The notes under the pieces were generated by a model that was not told the origin of the DNA, did no database searches, and saw nothing but the letters and a program-made list of their open reading frames with translations. From contig JBGOZF010000046.1 in NCBI GenBank assembly GCA_041480065.1, positions 1-34,151 on the forward strand: a DNA stretch of 34,151 nt, in the 5' to 3' direction. Positions 23,495 to 30,506 of this stretch are shown here, in pieces. The stretch is from Fen-999 sp041480065. Its GTDB lineage: Bacteria; Pseudomonadota; Gammaproteobacteria; Burkholderiales; Rhodocyclaceae. Each line of letters opens with the position of its first letter. The first letter of the stretch is position 1. Made by a program: the position numbers and the translations under genes.

Positions 23495-23878
23495 TCAATG
23501 CCTCGAAAACAGGTCGCGCAATTTGCACAGCGTGGTGGTGACGTCGAAGCGCGTATCGGGCAGGGCTTCGCCGGCGAGGATTCTGCGCAACGCCGCCTCG
23601 GGATCGGTCTCGCCGGTCAGCAGCACCTGGGTGCCGCGCTTTTGCATGTGGCGGATGAAGCCGTCGCCGGCACTGCCGGCGACGACGATCTCCACACCGT
23701 CCAGCGGATGCGTGCCGCTGTTGTCGAAGTGGTGCAGCACCTCTTCCTTTGTCAGCGTCACCGGCTGGGCCACTGGCAGTGGGTGGCCCGGCGTGCAGTC
23801 GTAGACCAGCCACTCGCGGCTCTGTCCGGCGTGTCCGGAGACGCGCGCATGGCCCTTGGTGGCGATGGCGATTTTCAC
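23495..23878 (-). CDS. NifX/NafY-type FeMo-cofactor-binding-like protein
   Basis: About 127 residues from GTG 23878 (VKIAIATKGHARVSGHAGQSREWLVYD). The core EEVLHHFDNSGTHPLDGVEIVVAGSAGDGFIRHMQKRGTQVLLTGETDPEAALRRIL fits the dinitrogenase iron-molybdenum cofactor domain (NifX, NifB C-terminus, NafY). These proteins bind Mo-Fe clusters or precursors. No nif gene is present in the window, so a general Mo-cluster or Mo-handling role is equally possible. An ATG at 23920 gives a longer version that overlaps modA; the GTG was preferred because the family sequence begins there. Confidence 0.82.
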   Translation of the reverse strand: MKIAIATKGHARVSGHAGQSREWLVYDCTPGHPLPVAQPVTLTKEEVLHHFDNSGTHPLDGVEIVVAGSAGDGFIRHMQKRGTQVLLTGETDPEAALRRILAGEALPDTRFDVTTTLCKLRDLFSRH

Positions 23879-23882
23879 GACC

Positions 23883-24656
23883 TCATTTTCCCGCAGTTTC
23901 ACCGGGCAGGACAAAGCCATAACGCACCATGACGCGCCGGGCCTCGGGGCTGCCCATGTAGTCGGCGAACTTCTTCGCCAGCGGGTTGCCGGCGGCCTGC
24001 GTGGTGATGATGTAGCCCTGCTCCAGCGGCTGGTGCAGGTTGTCCGGGATCAGCGCGTAGCCGCCCTTCGAGGCCAGTTCCTTGTTGAGCGCCAGGGAGA
24101 GGGCGATGATGCCGATATCGGCATTGCCGGTTTGTACATACTGCGCCGTCTGGGCGATGTTCTCGCCCATCACCAGGCGCGGTTCCACCTTGTCCCAGAG
24201 GCCCGCCGAGCGTAGCGCCTCCTCGGCGCGCTTGCCGTAGGGCGCATGCTTCGGATTGGCGATGGCGATCTTCTTGATGGCCGGATCGGCGAGGTCGGCG
24301 ATCGTCAGCTTGCTCGCGTCGCGCGAGGCGCTCCATAGCACGAGGCGGCCGAAGGCGTAGGACTTAGGTTCTGAGGCAGCGAGCCCTTCCTTTTCCAGCA
24401 TGCGCGGATAGGCGATGTCGGCGGAGAAGAAGAGGTCGAAGGGCGCGCCCTGCTGAATCTGCGTGTGGAACTTGCCGGAGGAACCGTAGATCGTTTCCAC
24501 CTGATCGGCGGGGTTGGCCTGTTTGAAAACGGCGACGATTTCTTCCATGGCGAACTTGAGGTCGGCCGCCGCGGCGATGGTGATCTTATCGCCGGCCCAG
24601 AGGTTGGTCGACAGGCAGAGGAAGATCAGAGCGATAAAGGACTTGAGGAATTGCAC
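23883..24656 (-). CDS. modA: ModA, periplasmic molybdate-binding protein (second copy)
   Basis: 257 residues from GTG 24656, with GGAG seven bases upstream. The signal peptide MQFLKSFIALIFLCLSTNLWA ends at about residue 21. ITIAAAADLKFAMEEI, YGSSGKFHTQIQQGAPFDLFFSAD and MGENIAQTAQYVQTGNADIGIIALS are the ligand-binding signatures of ModA. It delivers molybdate (or tungstate) to ModBC. It lies directly downstream of another modA and differs from it clearly, so the two may have different ligand preferences. Confidence 0.93.
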   Translation of the reverse strand: MQFLKSFIALIFLCLSTNLWAGDKITIAAAADLKFAMEEIVAVFKQANPADQVETIYGSSGKFHTQIQQGAPFDLFFSADIAYPRMLEKEGLAASEPKSYAFGRLVLWSASRDASKLTIADLADPAIKKIAIANPKHAPYGKRAEEALRSAGLWDKVEPRLVMGENIAQTAQYVQTGNADIGIIALSLALNKELASKGGYALIPDNLHQPLEQGYIITTQAAGNPLAKKFADYMGSPEARRVMVRYGFVLPGETAGK

Positions 24657-24670
24657 GGAGTTTCTCCGAG

Positions 24671-25426
24671 TCAGTTGAGTTCGTAGCCGAAGGACCGAAT
24701 GATGGCGCGGGCCTTGTCGGTCTTCAGGTAGTTGACCAGCGCCAGCGCCGCCGCCTTGTCCTTGCCGGGGGTGAGCACGATCACGTCCTGCTTGATGGGC
24801 GGATAGAGGTCGGCGGGAACCATCCAGGCCGATCCCCTGTCGATGCCGCCGTCCTTGCCGATGATTTGCGACAGGGCGACGAAGCCGAGTTCAGCGTTGC
24901 CGGTGGCGACGTACTGATGCGCCTGGGAGATGTTCTCGGCCAGCACGATGCGCGGCTGGATGGCGTCGAACACGCCCAGCCGTTTCATGACTTCCTGTCC
25001 GGCGGCGCCGTAGACGGCCAGCTTGGGATTGGCCAGGGCCAGGTGCTTGAAATCGCCCGTCCTGAGCACTTCTCCCTTGGCGTCGACGTAGCCGGGCTGG
25101 GCCGACCAAAGGACCAGGCGGCCGATGGCGTAGGTATGGCGCGTGCTCTCCACCGCCAGCCCCTCGGCCACCAGCTTGTCGGGAGTCTCCTTGTCGGCGG
25201 AGACCAGTACCTCGAAGGGCGCGCCGTTCTTCATTTGGGCGAAAAACTTGCCCACCGTACCGAAGGCGAGCATGGCCTTGTGGCCGGTGTCCTTCTCGAA
25301 ATCGGCGGCGATCTTCTGCATCGGCGCGGTGAAGTTGGCGGCGACGGCGACCTGGATTTCGTCGGCCGAGGCGGCGCCCGTGAAGGCAAATGCGATCAGG
25401 GCGGACAGTCGATGGATGGTCTTCAC
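24671..25426 (-). CDS. modA: ModA, periplasmic molybdate-binding protein (first copy)
   Basis: 251 residues from GTG 25426, with AAGGAG six bases upstream; this start gives a clean signal peptide (VKTIHRLSALIAFAFTGAASA). A start at 25459 would add eleven residues ahead of the signal and is less likely. The mature part has IQVAVAANFTAPMQKI, FGTVGKFFAQMKNGAPFEVLVSAD and LAENISQAHQYVATGNAELGFVALS, matching ModA. It is the first transporter gene after modE, 22 bp away. ModA proteins bind oxyanions; here Asn/Phe replaces the Asp/Leu of the other copy in the first motif. Confidence 0.92.
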   Translation of the reverse strand: MKTIHRLSALIAFAFTGAASADEIQVAVAANFTAPMQKIAADFEKDTGHKAMLAFGTVGKFFAQMKNGAPFEVLVSADKETPDKLVAEGLAVESTRHTYAIGRLVLWSAQPGYVDAKGEVLRTGDFKHLALANPKLAVYGAAGQEVMKRLGVFDAIQPRIVLAENISQAHQYVATGNAELGFVALSQIIGKDGGIDRGSAWMVPADLYPPIKQDVIVLTPGKDKAAALALVNYLKTDKARAIIRSFGYELN

Positions 25427-25448
25427 GGCTTGCTCCTTGAGGGGGGGA

Positions 25449-26273
25449 TCATTCGACAACGGCGAGGAAGACGCTGGGCGCCTTGAAGACGGCGCAGGCC
25501 ATGCCGCCGACCTTCAGTTCCAGTTTCTCCAGGCTCTCGTGGGTGATGACGGCGGTGACTATGTGCCTGCCACCGGGCAAGGTAATCGACACTTCGGCAT
25601 TGACCGGCCCTTCATGGATATGGCTGATCTGACCGCAGAAGCGATTGCGGGCCGAGATGCGGGCGCCGGGGTCGAGCATCAGCAGCACCGAGGATGATTT
25701 CACGAAGGCGGAGACTTCCTTGCCAACCTTCAGGCCCAGGTTTTCCGCCGATTCGCGCGTGATGATGGCCGTGAGGTCCAGTCCGTCGTCCAGTCGGATG
25801 CGCACCTCGCAATCGACCACGCCCTCCTTGATCTCGACGATGGGGCCGGCGAACTGATTGCGCGCGCTGGACTTCATGGACATTCTCCTGAGCAGTTGGC
25901 GGAAGTCGGCCACATCGTTGCCAGCCACCTCGTTCATGCGCTCCGTCAGGCGCGCAACAGCGGCTTGGTGCTCCTGCTCCAGGGCGCGATAGAAACCGAT
26001 CAGGCGGCGACCGTAATCGGTGAGTTCGGTACCGCCGCCGTGCTTGCCACCCGTGGTGCGGATCACCAGCGGTTCGGGGGCGAGGTTGTTCATGGCATCC
26101 ACCGCGTCCCATGCGGCCTTGTACGAGAGCGGCACGGCCTTCGCTGCCTGCGAGATCGAGCCGTGCTGGGCGATGGCTTCGAGCAGCTTGATGCGCGTGT
26201 CGCCGAGAAACGCGCCCATGGCCGTGTCGACACTGAGCTTGCCCTGGAGCTTTGGCGGGGTCTTGTGAGTCAT
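25449..26273 (-). CDS. modE: ModE, molybdate-responsive transcription regulator
   Basis: 274 residues, with a GGAGGAAAG ribosome site. The N-terminal LysR-type winged helix (about 20-110) includes RIKLLEAIAQHGSISQAAKAVPLSYKAAWDAVDAMNNL and TGGKHGGGTELTDYGRRLI, both standard for ModE. Two Mop domains follow (MKSSARNQFAGPIVEIKEG and ARISARNRFCGQISHIHEG), which bind molybdate at the dimer interface. Mo-loaded ModE normally represses modABC and can activate Mo-enzyme genes. It heads the operon, and a ModE-type site lies 26 bp upstream of its start, so autoregulation is likely. Confidence 0.96.
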   Translation of the reverse strand: MTHKTPPKLQGKLSVDTAMGAFLGDTRIKLLEAIAQHGSISQAAKAVPLSYKAAWDAVDAMNNLAPEPLVIRTTGGKHGGGTELTDYGRRLIGFYRALEQEHQAAVARLTERMNEVAGNDVADFRQLLRRMSMKSSARNQFAGPIVEIKEGVVDCEVRIRLDDGLDLTAIITRESAENLGLKVGKEVSAFVKSSSVLLMLDPGARISARNRFCGQISHIHEGPVNAEVSITLPGGRHIVTAVITHESLEKLELKVGGMACAVFKAPSVFLAVVE

Positions 26274-26298
26274 GGCTTTCCTCCAGCAAGATTCGGAC

Positions 26299-26321
26299 CG
26301 CTATTCTAAAGTTGTATAGCG
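26299..26321. promoter_or_regulatory. ModE-type operator upstream of modE
   Basis: CGCTAT-N11-ATAGCG, a perfect 6-bp inverted repeat spanning 23 bp, lies just ahead of modE. A minus-strand -10-like TAGAAT (26308-26303) sits inside it, so bound ModE would block the mod operon promoter. The spacing is one base shorter than in the other three sites, which is within the variation described for ModE boxes. Confidence 0.65.
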
Positions 26322-26354
26322 CTGGCCGCAGGACGGGTTCTCCCGCGCTCCGCT

Positions 26355-26386
26355 AAAGCGCTGTGGTTGCTTATGTGGAGCGCTTT
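26355..26386. repeat. inverted repeat between modE and mop
   Basis: AAAGCGCT (26355-26362) and AGCGCTTT (26379-26386) are perfect 8-bp inverted arms with a 16-base spacer. The element lies in the middle of the divergent modE-mop region, between two ModE-type sites. It could be another protein-binding site or insulate the two promoters; neither is shown by the sequence alone. Confidence 0.5.
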
Positions 26387-26411
26387 TCACCAAAATGGGG
26401 TCGCACGGCAC

Positions 26412-26435
26412 CGATATGGTGCTATGAATATAACG
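26412..26435. promoter_or_regulatory. ModE-type operator upstream of mop
   Basis: CGATAT-N10-ATATAACG spans 24 bp. As remembered, the E. coli modA operator is CGTTATATT-N6-TACATAACG, also 24 bp; the outer CG..TAT and ATAACG elements coincide. It ends 26 bp before the mop ATG and should overlap the promoter. Confidence 0.7.
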
Positions 26436-26461
26436 TCTTTTGACCAACAAGGAGTGAAATC

Positions 26462-26890
26462 ATGGCAATCAGCGCCCGCAATGTCTTTCGCGGCAAAGTC
26501 ACCGCCCTCCACGAAGGCCCCATCAATGCAGAAGTAGAAATCACGACCGCAACCGGCGACCGCATCGTGGCGATGGTGACCGACGCCAGCATCAAGTCCC
26601 TCGGCATCGCGGCGGGCAAGGAGGCCGTGGCGATCATCAAGGCACCCTGGGTGGTCCTGATGACCGGCAAGCCGGAGTTCCGCTTCTCCGCACGCAATCA
26701 GCTTCAAGGCAAGGTGAGCAAGCTTGTGCGCGGCGCCGTGAATTCGCAGGTGGTCGTTACGCTGGCGGGTGGCGCGGTGGTCAACGCGGTGGTCACCAAC
26801 GAGGCGGTCGATGAACTTGGCCTCAAGGTTGGTGCCGAAGCCACCGCCATGTTCAAGGCCAGTCACGTTCTTCTCGGCATTCCGGCCTGA
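26462..26890 (+). CDS. mop: Di-Mop molybdenum-binding protein (molbindin)
   Basis: 142 residues made of two Mop repeats: ISARNVFRGKVTALHEGPINAEVEI (about 3-69) and FSARNQLQGKVSKLVRGAVNSQVVV (about 75-140). Each has the SARN start and the N-x-x-V/E strand pattern of the family. Molbindins bind several molybdate ions per oligomer in the cytoplasm and buffer or store molybdate. The ribosome site is AAGGAG at 26450-26455. A ModE-type site lies upstream and a hairpin follows the stop. Confidence 0.95.
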   Translation: MAISARNVFRGKVTALHEGPINAEVEITTATGDRIVAMVTDASIKSLGIAAGKEAVAIIKAPWVVLMTGKPEFRFSARNQLQGKVSKLVRGAVNSQVVVTLAGGAVVNAVVTNEAVDELGLKVGAEATAMFKASHVLLGIPA

Positions 26891-26900
26891 CCTCTGATGT

Positions 26901-26930
26901 GACAGGTCCGCGTCAGAGTGCGGGCCTGTC
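26901..26930 (+). terminator. hairpin after mop, probable terminator
   Basis: GACAGGTCCGC and GCGGGCCTGTC pair over 11 bp with one G-U, around an eight-base loop, ten bases after the mop stop. Only three T follow (GGTTTGG), so intrinsic termination may be partial and some transcripts could continue into the haemoglobin-led genes. Confidence 0.6.
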
Positions 26931-26944
26931 GGTTTGGTGACAAT

Positions 26945-26968
26945 CGTTGTATTAAACGATACATAGCG
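26945..26968. promoter_or_regulatory. ModE-type operator, distal site of the haemoglobin-led operon
   Basis: CGTTGTATT, six bases, TACATAGCG: 24 bp overall. Against the remembered E. coli modA operator (CGTTATATT-N6-TACATAACG), all 18 outer positions agree except one A-to-G change in each half. It lies 182 bp before the globin gene and 125 bp upstream of a second site. It overlaps two small inverted repeats (26943-26960 and 26961-26979). Confidence 0.75.
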
Positions 26969-27011
26969 ATAGGCTATGTCGTCACCCGGAATTCCGTAAC
27001 TGCCTGAAAGG

Positions 27012-27039
27012 ACAACGATGCCAGTCTTGGCATCGTTGT
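27012..27039 (+). promoter_or_regulatory. perfect 12-bp hairpin in the globin operon leader region
   Basis: ACAACGATGCCA and TGGCATCGTTGT pair perfectly around a four-base loop (GTCT). No T-run follows, so it is not a standard terminator. It lies between two ModE-type sites. Its left arm could instead pair with ATCGTTGT at 26943-26950, giving a possible alternative fold if transcription begins upstream. Terminator of mop read-through, attenuator and DNA site are all open. Confidence 0.5.
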
Positions 27040-27069
27040 TGCATATGTCAAGGCATCAAGGCTGCGATG

Positions 27070-27093
27070 CGCTATATCCGGATATATATAGCG
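27070..27093. promoter_or_regulatory. ModE-type operator, proximal site of the haemoglobin-led operon
   Basis: CGCTATAT-N8-ATATAGCG is a perfect 8-bp inverted repeat over 24 bp, 57 bp before the globin start. It carries the same outer CGcTATAT and ATAgCG elements as the other sites. The inner part TATATCCGGATATA is itself a palindrome. At this distance it should overlap the promoter, so ModE-Mo would repress the operon. Confidence 0.78.
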
Positions 27094-27150
27094 ACTCGAC
27101 TCCGGGCCCCGTTTTGCGGTCTTCAAACACGAGAAGAAAGGAGCCTCACC

Positions 27151-27768
27151 ATGTGCGACGGTCATGGCGTGACAAACAACTCCGCATCCCACTTCTGCGC
27201 GTGCAGCGGCCAGGGCGGCGGCGAAGCGGGTCGCAAGGTGGATGCGGCGATCGAGCTGGTCTTGCCCGCGGTGGCGTTTCCCTCGCGGCGGATGCTCGAC
27301 GTCGCCGGCGAGGAGAAGCTACGGCAGGTGGTGCGGCGCCATCATGTCTTGCTGATGGCCAGCCCGATCGCCGAGTTGTTTACCAAGGACCCGTGGGCGT
27401 TCGCCAAGCTGGCGGAGAGGGTGGCCGACTTCGTCGTCGAGTCCTGCGGCGGTGCCGCGACCTACTCCGAGCAGCAGGGCAGCACCTGCATGCGCACGCG
27501 CCACTTTCCGTTCAGCATCGATGAAGCGGCGCGCGAGACCTGGCTGGCGGCGCTGTTCCGCGCCATGGAGGACGTGGACTTCCCGATCGAGGCGCGCGAG
27601 GAATACTGGAACTGGCTCGAAGCCTTCAGCGTGCGCATGGTTAACCGCCGCACCATGAAGTCGCAGCCGGCGCGTATCCCGTTCATTGTGGCGCAGTTGC
27701 GCTTCGGCGGTCGGGTCGGCCAGGGCCTGCCTTGCGGTGTCGGCATGCGCTTCTGCCCGCATGGCTGA
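27151..27768 (+). CDS. group II truncated haemoglobin-like protein with Cys-rich N-terminus
   Basis: 205 residues from ATG 27151, with an AAAGGAG ribosome site. Residues about 60-165 match group II truncated globins: VRRHHVLLMASPIAELF, then GGAATYSEQQGSTCMRTRHFPFSIDEAARETWLAALFRAM. The RTRHFPF histidine is in the proximal haem-ligand position, and the following W is typical. The protein is longer than the usual ~130 residues. It has an N-terminal MCDGHGVTNNSASHFCACSG stretch with three cysteines and a C-terminal tail with two more (GLPCGVGMRFC). It heads the plus-strand set behind ModE-type sites. Oxygen or NO chemistry or sensing is possible; its link to Mo is unknown. Confidence 0.8.
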   Translation: MCDGHGVTNNSASHFCACSGQGGGEAGRKVDAAIELVLPAVAFPSRRMLDVAGEEKLRQVVRRHHVLLMASPIAELFTKDPWAFAKLAERVADFVVESCGGAATYSEQQGSTCMRTRHFPFSIDEAARETWLAALFRAMEDVDFPIEAREEYWNWLEAFSVRMVNRRTMKSQPARIPFIVAQLRFGGRVGQGLPCGVGMRFCPHG

Positions 27769-27777
27769 ACCGATGCA

Positions 27778-28437
27778 ATGGATGCTGCGCCTGGCGATGG
27801 TGCCGGTGTGTGTCCGCGCTGGCTGCCGTGGTTCCTCTCCCTCACCGGCCATGCAGTCGTGCTTGCCGCGCTGATTGCCCTTCCGGCTGAGCGCACCATC
27901 GTCGCGCCACGAGGCCCGCTGTCGGCACGCTGGCTTGGTGCGGCGAAGCAAGAGGCACCGATGCCCAAGCCGCACGCGGGCCCGCGATCTTCGGTGACCA
28001 GACCAATGGCGCGTACGCAGCCGCGCAGCGAGACGGTCCCCCTCTCTGCTTTCGATGCGGCGGTCATCGCAGCCCCCGCTGATTCGCCGACGTCGATCGT
28101 AAGCCCCGCCGCCGGTGCAGACAGCGCGCCGGCAGAGCCACTATCCGTGATCGCGCCGCGTTTTGATGCTGCCTACCGTGTCAATCCGGCACCAGTGTAT
28201 CCGCCGGCCTCGCGTGCCATGGGCGAGCGAGGCGAGGTGACCTTGCGCGTGCTCGTCTCGGCCCGCGGTGAACCGCAGGAGGTCATGGTGAGCATCAGCA
28301 GCGGTCATGCACGCCTCGACCAGGCGGCACTCGATGCGGTGTGGCGCTGGCGATTCGAGCCCGCCCGCCAGGGTGAGAACGCGGTCGCCGCTTGGGTGAT
28401 CGTGCCGATCGTCTTCACCTTGCGCGGATCGCCATGA
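27778..28437 (+). CDS. TonB-family energy transducer
   Basis: 219 residues. One N-terminal membrane anchor (LPWFLSLTGHAVVLAALIAL) is followed by a Pro/Ala/Ser-rich periplasmic linker (about 45-130). The C-terminal TonB domain is VNPAPVYPPASRAMGERGEVTLRVLVSARGEPQEVMVSISSGHARLDQAALDAVWRWRFEPA. It transmits proton-motive force to outer-membrane receptors and probably serves the receptor encoded next. No exbB/exbD lies in the window, so it must borrow them. The ATG at 27778 lacks a ribosome site and is nine bases after the globin stop, so coupled translation is likely; an internal GTG is an alternative start. Confidence 0.9.
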   Translation: MDAAPGDGAGVCPRWLPWFLSLTGHAVVLAALIALPAERTIVAPRGPLSARWLGAAKQEAPMPKPHAGPRSSVTRPMARTQPRSETVPLSAFDAAVIAAPADSPTSIVSPAAGADSAPAEPLSVIAPRFDAAYRVNPAPVYPPASRAMGERGEVTLRVLVSARGEPQEVMVSISSGHARLDQAALDAVWRWRFEPARQGENAVAAWVIVPIVFTLRGSP

Positions 28438-28521
28438 CGAAACCCTTCAGTGCGCCTCGTCCGGCGCTTGCGCGTGCTGCGCCGCTTTACCCAATCCTAA
28501 ACACGCTCAGGGAGAGCAACC

Positions 28522-30489
28522 ATGAACAGACCCAGCCTTTGTCTGCTGCCGGCCTTGCTGGCATCGGCCTTCGCCTTGCCCGCCGTCGCCGGCGACGCCT
28601 TTCAGCTCGGAACCGTCGAGGTCGTCGGCCACCCTGACGCGATCTCCAGCGACGAAATCACGGTGTCGCGCGCGACGATCGAGGAGTTCAACCGCGACAC
28701 CGTTGGCGCCGCCGCCTCGCTTGTGCCCGGCATGAGCATTTCACACAACAGCCGCAATGAAGACATCGTCTACCTGCGCGGCTTCGACGTGCGTCAGGTA
28801 CCGCTGTTCATCGACGGCGTGCCGACTTACGTTCCTTACGACGGCTATGTCGACTTCGGTCGATTCACGACGTTCGATTTGTCGGAGATCCGTATCGCCA
28901 AGGGCGCTGCGTCGCTGCTTTACGGCCCCAACACGCTCGGCGGAGCCATCAACCTGGTCACCCGCAAACCAACGCGCGCTTTCGAGGGCGACGTGCGGGC
29001 CGGATTCGGCAGCGGCAACGAGCGTCGGGCGGCGGCCAATTTCGGCAGCAACCAGGGGGCGTGGTATTTCCAGTTCGGTGCATCCTATGTCGACGCCGAC
29101 ACCTATCCGCTGTCGAAGGACTTCAAGCCCGTGGCGACCGAGAACGGCGGCGATCGCGAGAACGCCTACCGCACCGACAAGAAGGTCTCGCTCAAGCTCG
29201 CCATCACGCCGAACGCCACCGACGAGTTCGCGCTTGGGTATGTGAAGCAGGAGGGGGAGAAGGGCAATCCGCCTTATGCCGGTACGGTACCCGGCGGCAT
29301 CCGATACTGGCGCTGGCCATACTGGGACGTCGAGAGCATCTATGCCGTCGGCAACCTCGCGCTGGGCAAAGATCATGTGGTCAAGCTGCGCGTCTACGAC
29401 GATACCTACCGCAACAGCATTCTCGCCTATACCAACGCGACCTACGCGACCCAGCTCAACAACACCAGCTTTCCCAGTCGCTACAGCGACGGCAGCCGCG
29501 GCGCCTCGGCCGAATTGGCCAGCTACCTGTTCGCCGGCCATGAATTGCGCTTTGCCTACCATTACAAGGAAGATCGGCACAACGAATGGAATCCGAACAT
29601 CCCGGACAAGAACTTCAGGGACGTGACGACCTCGCTGGCGGTCGAGGACGCGATCACCCTGGCGCCGGCCTGGCGTCTGCGCCTGGGCGCCAGCCACGAT
29701 CAACGCGACACCAAGGAGGCTTACACCTACACGAAGAGCGACACCAGCAAGAACAACTGGCTCGCCGAACTGAGCCACACGCTCGGCGACGTGGAGGTAT
29801 ACGGCAGCGCCGCAAGGAAGTCGCGCTTCCCGACCATCAAGGACCGTTACTCGTTCCGGCTCGGCAGTGCGCTCTACAACCCAGGCCTGGAACCCGAGAC
29901 CGCGACCAATCTCGAACTCGGCATGAGAGGCAAACCCTGGCAAGGCGCGGTCGCGCAGGCGGCGCTGTTCCATAGCCGCATCGAAGATGCGATTCAGACC
30001 GTCGTCGTCGCGGCCGCCGGTCAGTGCCCATCGGGGCCGACGGCGAATGTCACTTGCAACCAGATGCAGAACGTCGGCACTGCGCGTCACGAGGGCATCG
30101 AACTGTCGCTTGAGCAGCAGTGGGGCAACTGGACGGCCGGTGCCAATTACACGTATCTGGAGCGCGTGAATCTCACCAACTCGGCGATTCCGCTCACCGA
30201 TACGCCGCGCCACAAGCTGTTCGCGCACCTGGGCTGGAAGCCCGCCGACGCCTGGGAACTCCAGGGCACGGTCGACAGCGAGGACGGCCGCACCGTGACC
30301 TACGGCAGTAGCGGCTACACGCGTCTCGGCGGCTTCGCGCTGCTCGGCGCCAAGGCGCTCTGGAAGCCGCGCAAGGACACAGCGATCGAACTCGGCGTCG
30401 CCAACCTGCTCGACGAGAACTACGAGTTGTCCGACGGTTATCCGATGCCGGGACGCACGTGGTTCGCCAACGCGAAGTACAGCTTCTGA
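28522..30489 (+). CDS. TonB-dependent outer-membrane receptor
   Basis: 655 residues. Signal peptide about 1-23 (LLPALLASAFALPAVAG). A TonB box-like LGTVEVVG comes at about 29-36. The plug domain (about 45-160) has VPGMSISHNSRNEDIVYLRGFDVRQVPLFIDGVP and IRIAKGAASLLYGPNTLGGAINLVTRKP. The beta-barrel runs to a C-terminal KYSF with the usual terminal Phe. It imports a scarce substrate across the outer membrane. One Cys pair (CPSG...CNQ, about 504-514) lies in a probable extracellular loop. The substrate cannot be read from sequence; the ModE-type sites upstream and the mod operon nearby suggest a Mo or W compound. Ribosome site AGGGAGA. Confidence 0.96.
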   Translation: MNRPSLCLLPALLASAFALPAVAGDAFQLGTVEVVGHPDAISSDEITVSRATIEEFNRDTVGAAASLVPGMSISHNSRNEDIVYLRGFDVRQVPLFIDGVPTYVPYDGYVDFGRFTTFDLSEIRIAKGAASLLYGPNTLGGAINLVTRKPTRAFEGDVRAGFGSGNERRAAANFGSNQGAWYFQFGASYVDADTYPLSKDFKPVATENGGDRENAYRTDKKVSLKLAITPNATDEFALGYVKQEGEKGNPPYAGTVPGGIRYWRWPYWDVESIYAVGNLALGKDHVVKLRVYDDTYRNSILAYTNATYATQLNNTSFPSRYSDGSRGASAELASYLFAGHELRFAYHYKEDRHNEWNPNIPDKNFRDVTTSLAVEDAITLAPAWRLRLGASHDQRDTKEAYTYTKSDTSKNNWLAELSHTLGDVEVYGSAARKSRFPTIKDRYSFRLGSALYNPGLEPETATNLELGMRGKPWQGAVAQAALFHSRIEDAIQTVVVAAAGQCPSGPTANVTCNQMQNVGTARHEGIELSLEQQWGNWTAGANYTYLERVNLTNSAIPLTDTPRHKLFAHLGWKPADAWELQGTVDSEDGRTVTYGSSGYTRLGGFALLGAKALWKPRKDTAIELGVANLLDENYELSDGYPMPGRTWFANAKYSF

Positions 30490-30506
30490 GCGGGGAGGAG
30501 ACCATC

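Noticed and set aside
26940..27100. Moco riboswitch upstream of the globin gene
   Set aside because: The hairpins are simple palindromes and I could not lay out the Moco/Tuco RNA pattern; ModE-type sites explain part of the symmetry.
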